Shown in pieces: positions 5,073 to 6,207 of a stretch of DNA of 6,207 bases (position 1 is its first letter; each line of letters begins with the position of its first letter). The notes beneath the pieces were generated by a model that was not told where the DNA came from, did not search any database, and worked only from the letters and a program-made list of their open reading frames with translations. Both the position numbers and the translations under genes were made by a program. This stretch comes from Planctomycetales bacterium (GTDB lineage Bacteria > Planctomycetota > Planctomycetia > Isosphaerales > Isosphaeraceae). The DNA is taken from the NCBI GenBank assembly GCA_027451455.1, contig DAIDJI010000349.1, forward strand, positions 1 through 6,207, in the 5' to 3' direction.

Positions 5073-5708
5073 ATGCCGGCTCCGATCCCCGGTCTGCTGA
5101 GATCCCGCCCGGCAACGATCGCTCTGACCACGGCCCTCGCCATTGCCTCGGCGCTCGTCGCGGCCTCGTTCTGGTCCGACGACGCGAGGAACGTCGGTGC
5201 CGGCGCCGGCGCCGGGACATCTTCGAGCGAGGTCTGGTGGCGAGTCGAGGGACCGGGCATCCTCCGGCCCGAGGTGGTTCCCGCCGACCGGGCGGCGATC
5301 GGCGATGACGAGGAAATCCTCGGCGTGATCGTCGACGGCCGGCCCCGCGCCTACCGGCTGCGTGCCTTTCTGGATCCGTCGGCGCACATCGTCAACGACG
5401 TCATCGGCGACCGTCCGATCACGGTCGCCTATTGCAACCTCTCGGACTGCGCCCGGGCTTACGGCGGACCGCCCGGCGGCGCGCCGCTCGACATTTCACA
5501 GGCCGGCCTCAAGGACGGCCAGATGATCGTCCGGGCGGCCGGCGGCTACTTCTGGCACCGAGACGGCCGACCCTTCGAGCCCGCCCCCGGCGTCGGCACC
5601 GAGCCCGCGTTTCCCTATCCCGATTACCCGATGGAGCGGCGGAAATGGGGCGACTGGCGGCGCGAGCACCCGACGACCGATCTCTACGCGACCCCGACTC
5701 GTCCGTAG
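5073..5708 (+). CDS. Membrane-anchored DUF3179 domain-containing protein
   Basis: 211 residues. An N-terminal hydrophobic segment (14-33, 'ATIALTTALAIASALVAASF') after two Arg residues looks like an uncleaved anchor or signal peptide, so the domain should be periplasmic. A short Gly/Ala linker (42-48) follows. The DUF3179 domain starts around 60: 'EILGVIVDGRPRAYRLRAFL' (81-100), then 'HIVNDVIGDRPITVAYCNLSDC' (105-126) with the N108-D109 pair and C121/C126 where the family usually has Y-C-x-L-C. The end, 'FPYPDYPMERRKWGDWRREHPTTDLYA' (180-206), includes the W-x-x-W-x-x-x-H-P-x-T segment typical of the domain's C-terminus. The function of DUF3179 is not established. The ATG at 5073 is chosen because it lies directly before the signal-like helix; the ribosome site is weak (GAGA at 5053-5056). 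The gene is divergent from the transporter, with a 127-base gap to the lipoprotein gene downstream. Confidence 0.82.
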   Translation: MPAPIPGLLRSRPATIALTTALAIASALVAASFWSDDARNVGAGAGAGTSSSEVWWRVEGPGILRPEVVPADRAAIGDDEEILGVIVDGRPRAYRLRAFLDPSAHIVNDVIGDRPITVAYCNLSDCARAYGGPPGGAPLDISQAGLKDGQMIVRAAGGYFWHRDGRPFEPAPGVGTEPAFPYPDYPMERRKWGDWRREHPTTDLYATPTRP

Positions 5709-5835
5709 ATGGATTCCCGGGAAGAAACGGTGGAAATGCGCCGTCCATCCTGATACATTTCCTTACGCCTCATCGAGTCGCACATTTCTGGTGCGTTAAG
5801 TCCGTTGAAGCGCTCATGTCTCAAGGGGAGAAGCT

Positions 5836-6207
5836 ATGAAAATGAAGCGGTGGATTTTGATGGGCCCGGCGGCGGCGACCGTCGCGGTCTCGCTCTGGGG
5901 CTGCAGCGATGACCGCCCGGCGGCCGAGGCGTCGCGGGCCGAGGCCAAGGTCACGGGCACAGTGAAGATTCACGGCAAGCCCATGGCTTCCGGCGAGATC
6001 ACCTTCAATCCTGCCAACTACCAGCGCGACGCCGAGCCGCGCAAGGCGCCGATCAAGAACGGGTCGTATGAGATCACCACCCTGGTCGGCCAGAACTCGG
6101 TGCTGGTCACCGGCCCCGAGATCACCAGGGAGCCGGAGCTCGGCTACGCCGGGCAGTCGATCGACGTGAGCGCGTCGGGCAGCACGCTGAACATCGAACT
6201 GCCACCC
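5836..6207 (+). CDS. Putative secreted lipoprotein with carboxypeptidase-regulatory-like fold (partial)
   Basis: 124 residues are visible and the frame is still open at the window edge. The start is certain: AAGGGGAG (5823-5830) lies 5 bases before the ATG at 5836. Residues 1-23 form a lipoprotein signal: 'MKMKRW' basic start, a hydrophobic stretch, then L20-W21-G22-C23 as lipobox, with Trp an uncommon residue at that place. C23 would be lipidated and the protein anchored to a membrane. After an Ala/Glu linker, 'AKVTGTVKIHGKPMASGEITFNP' (37-59) begins a small beta-sandwich of the kind found in many planctomycete lipoproteins annotated as carboxypeptidase-regulatory-like or transthyretin-like. 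'IKNGSYEITTLVGQNSVLVTGPEI' (75-98) continues the strands. The family is usually 130-180 residues, so only the last part is missing. Function is unknown; no catalytic residues are expected. The preceding 127 bases hold a weak 5-base-stem hairpin (5779-5795) and no clear promoter. Confidence 0.8.
   Translation, partial: MKMKRWILMGPAAATVAVSLWGCSDDRPAAEASRAEAKVTGTVKIHGKPMASGEITFNPANYQRDAEPRKAPIKNGSYEITTLVGQNSVLVTGPEITREPELGYAGQSIDVSASGSTLNIELPP

Noticed and set aside
3934..5220. Open frame of 428 codons on the minus strand
   Set aside because: Arg/Gly/Pro-rich composition, runs across the divergent promoter region and overlaps the transporter in another frame; a shadow.
5714..5723. Ten-base palindrome TTCCCGGGAA just after the DUF3179 stop
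   Set aside because: Too short and without a loop or T-run to be a terminator; likely chance in high-GC DNA.
1..6207. CRISPR array, tRNA, rRNA, insertion-sequence transposase or phage genes
   Set aside because: No regularly spaced direct repeats, no tRNA-like cloverleaf and no transposase, integrase or phage-structural motifs were seen on either strand.

Overview
The window is high-GC bacterial chromosomal DNA whose gene content fits a planctomycete, most likely of the Isosphaeraceae type. This rests on the combination of a DUF3179 protein, a lipoprotein with a 'V.GTV..hGKP...GeItF.P' start, a HicA/HicB pair of a style I associate with planctomycetes, and tandem Hsp20 genes. The assignment is inference from family knowledge; there is no rRNA or other marker gene in the window.

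Layout. The left end (1-709, + strand) holds the C-terminal end of one small heat-shock protein and then a complete second one. A 426-base stretch without a gene follows (710-1135). It contains a 126-base inverted-repeat element (828-953) that can fold into one long hairpin. Next is a small three-helix membrane protein of PQ-loop/SemiSWEET type (1136-1432, +). Positions 1486-4880 form a minus-strand block. Read in its own direction it runs: a long major-facilitator transporter of the anion:cation symporter type (4880-3309), a 60-residue two-helix membrane protein (3164-2982), a VOC/glyoxalase-fold protein (2841-2422), a HicA toxin with a TTG start (2289-2086), a short HicB antitoxin overlapping it by 4 bases (2089-1868), and a 106-residue membrane protein (1806-1486). 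The right end is on the + strand: a membrane-anchored DUF3179 protein (5073-5708), divergent from the transporter across a 192-base region, and the start of a secreted lipoprotein that runs off the window (5836-6207).

How the genes relate. Only hicA-hicB is clearly a two-gene functional unit. The Hsp20 pair looks like a duplicated proteostasis locus. The remaining minus-strand genes are separated by 130-145 base gaps and are probably separate transcription units, not one operon. The transporter and the DUF3179 gene share a promoter region that contains a perfect 11-base inverted repeat, but there is no evidence that they work together.

I found no convincing undescribed multi-gene system. The points most worth following are the 126-base hairpin element, a strong excess of the palindrome CGATCG (about 23 copies by hand count), and an insertion of roughly 50 residues in the periplasmic loop between helices 3 and 4 of the transporter.
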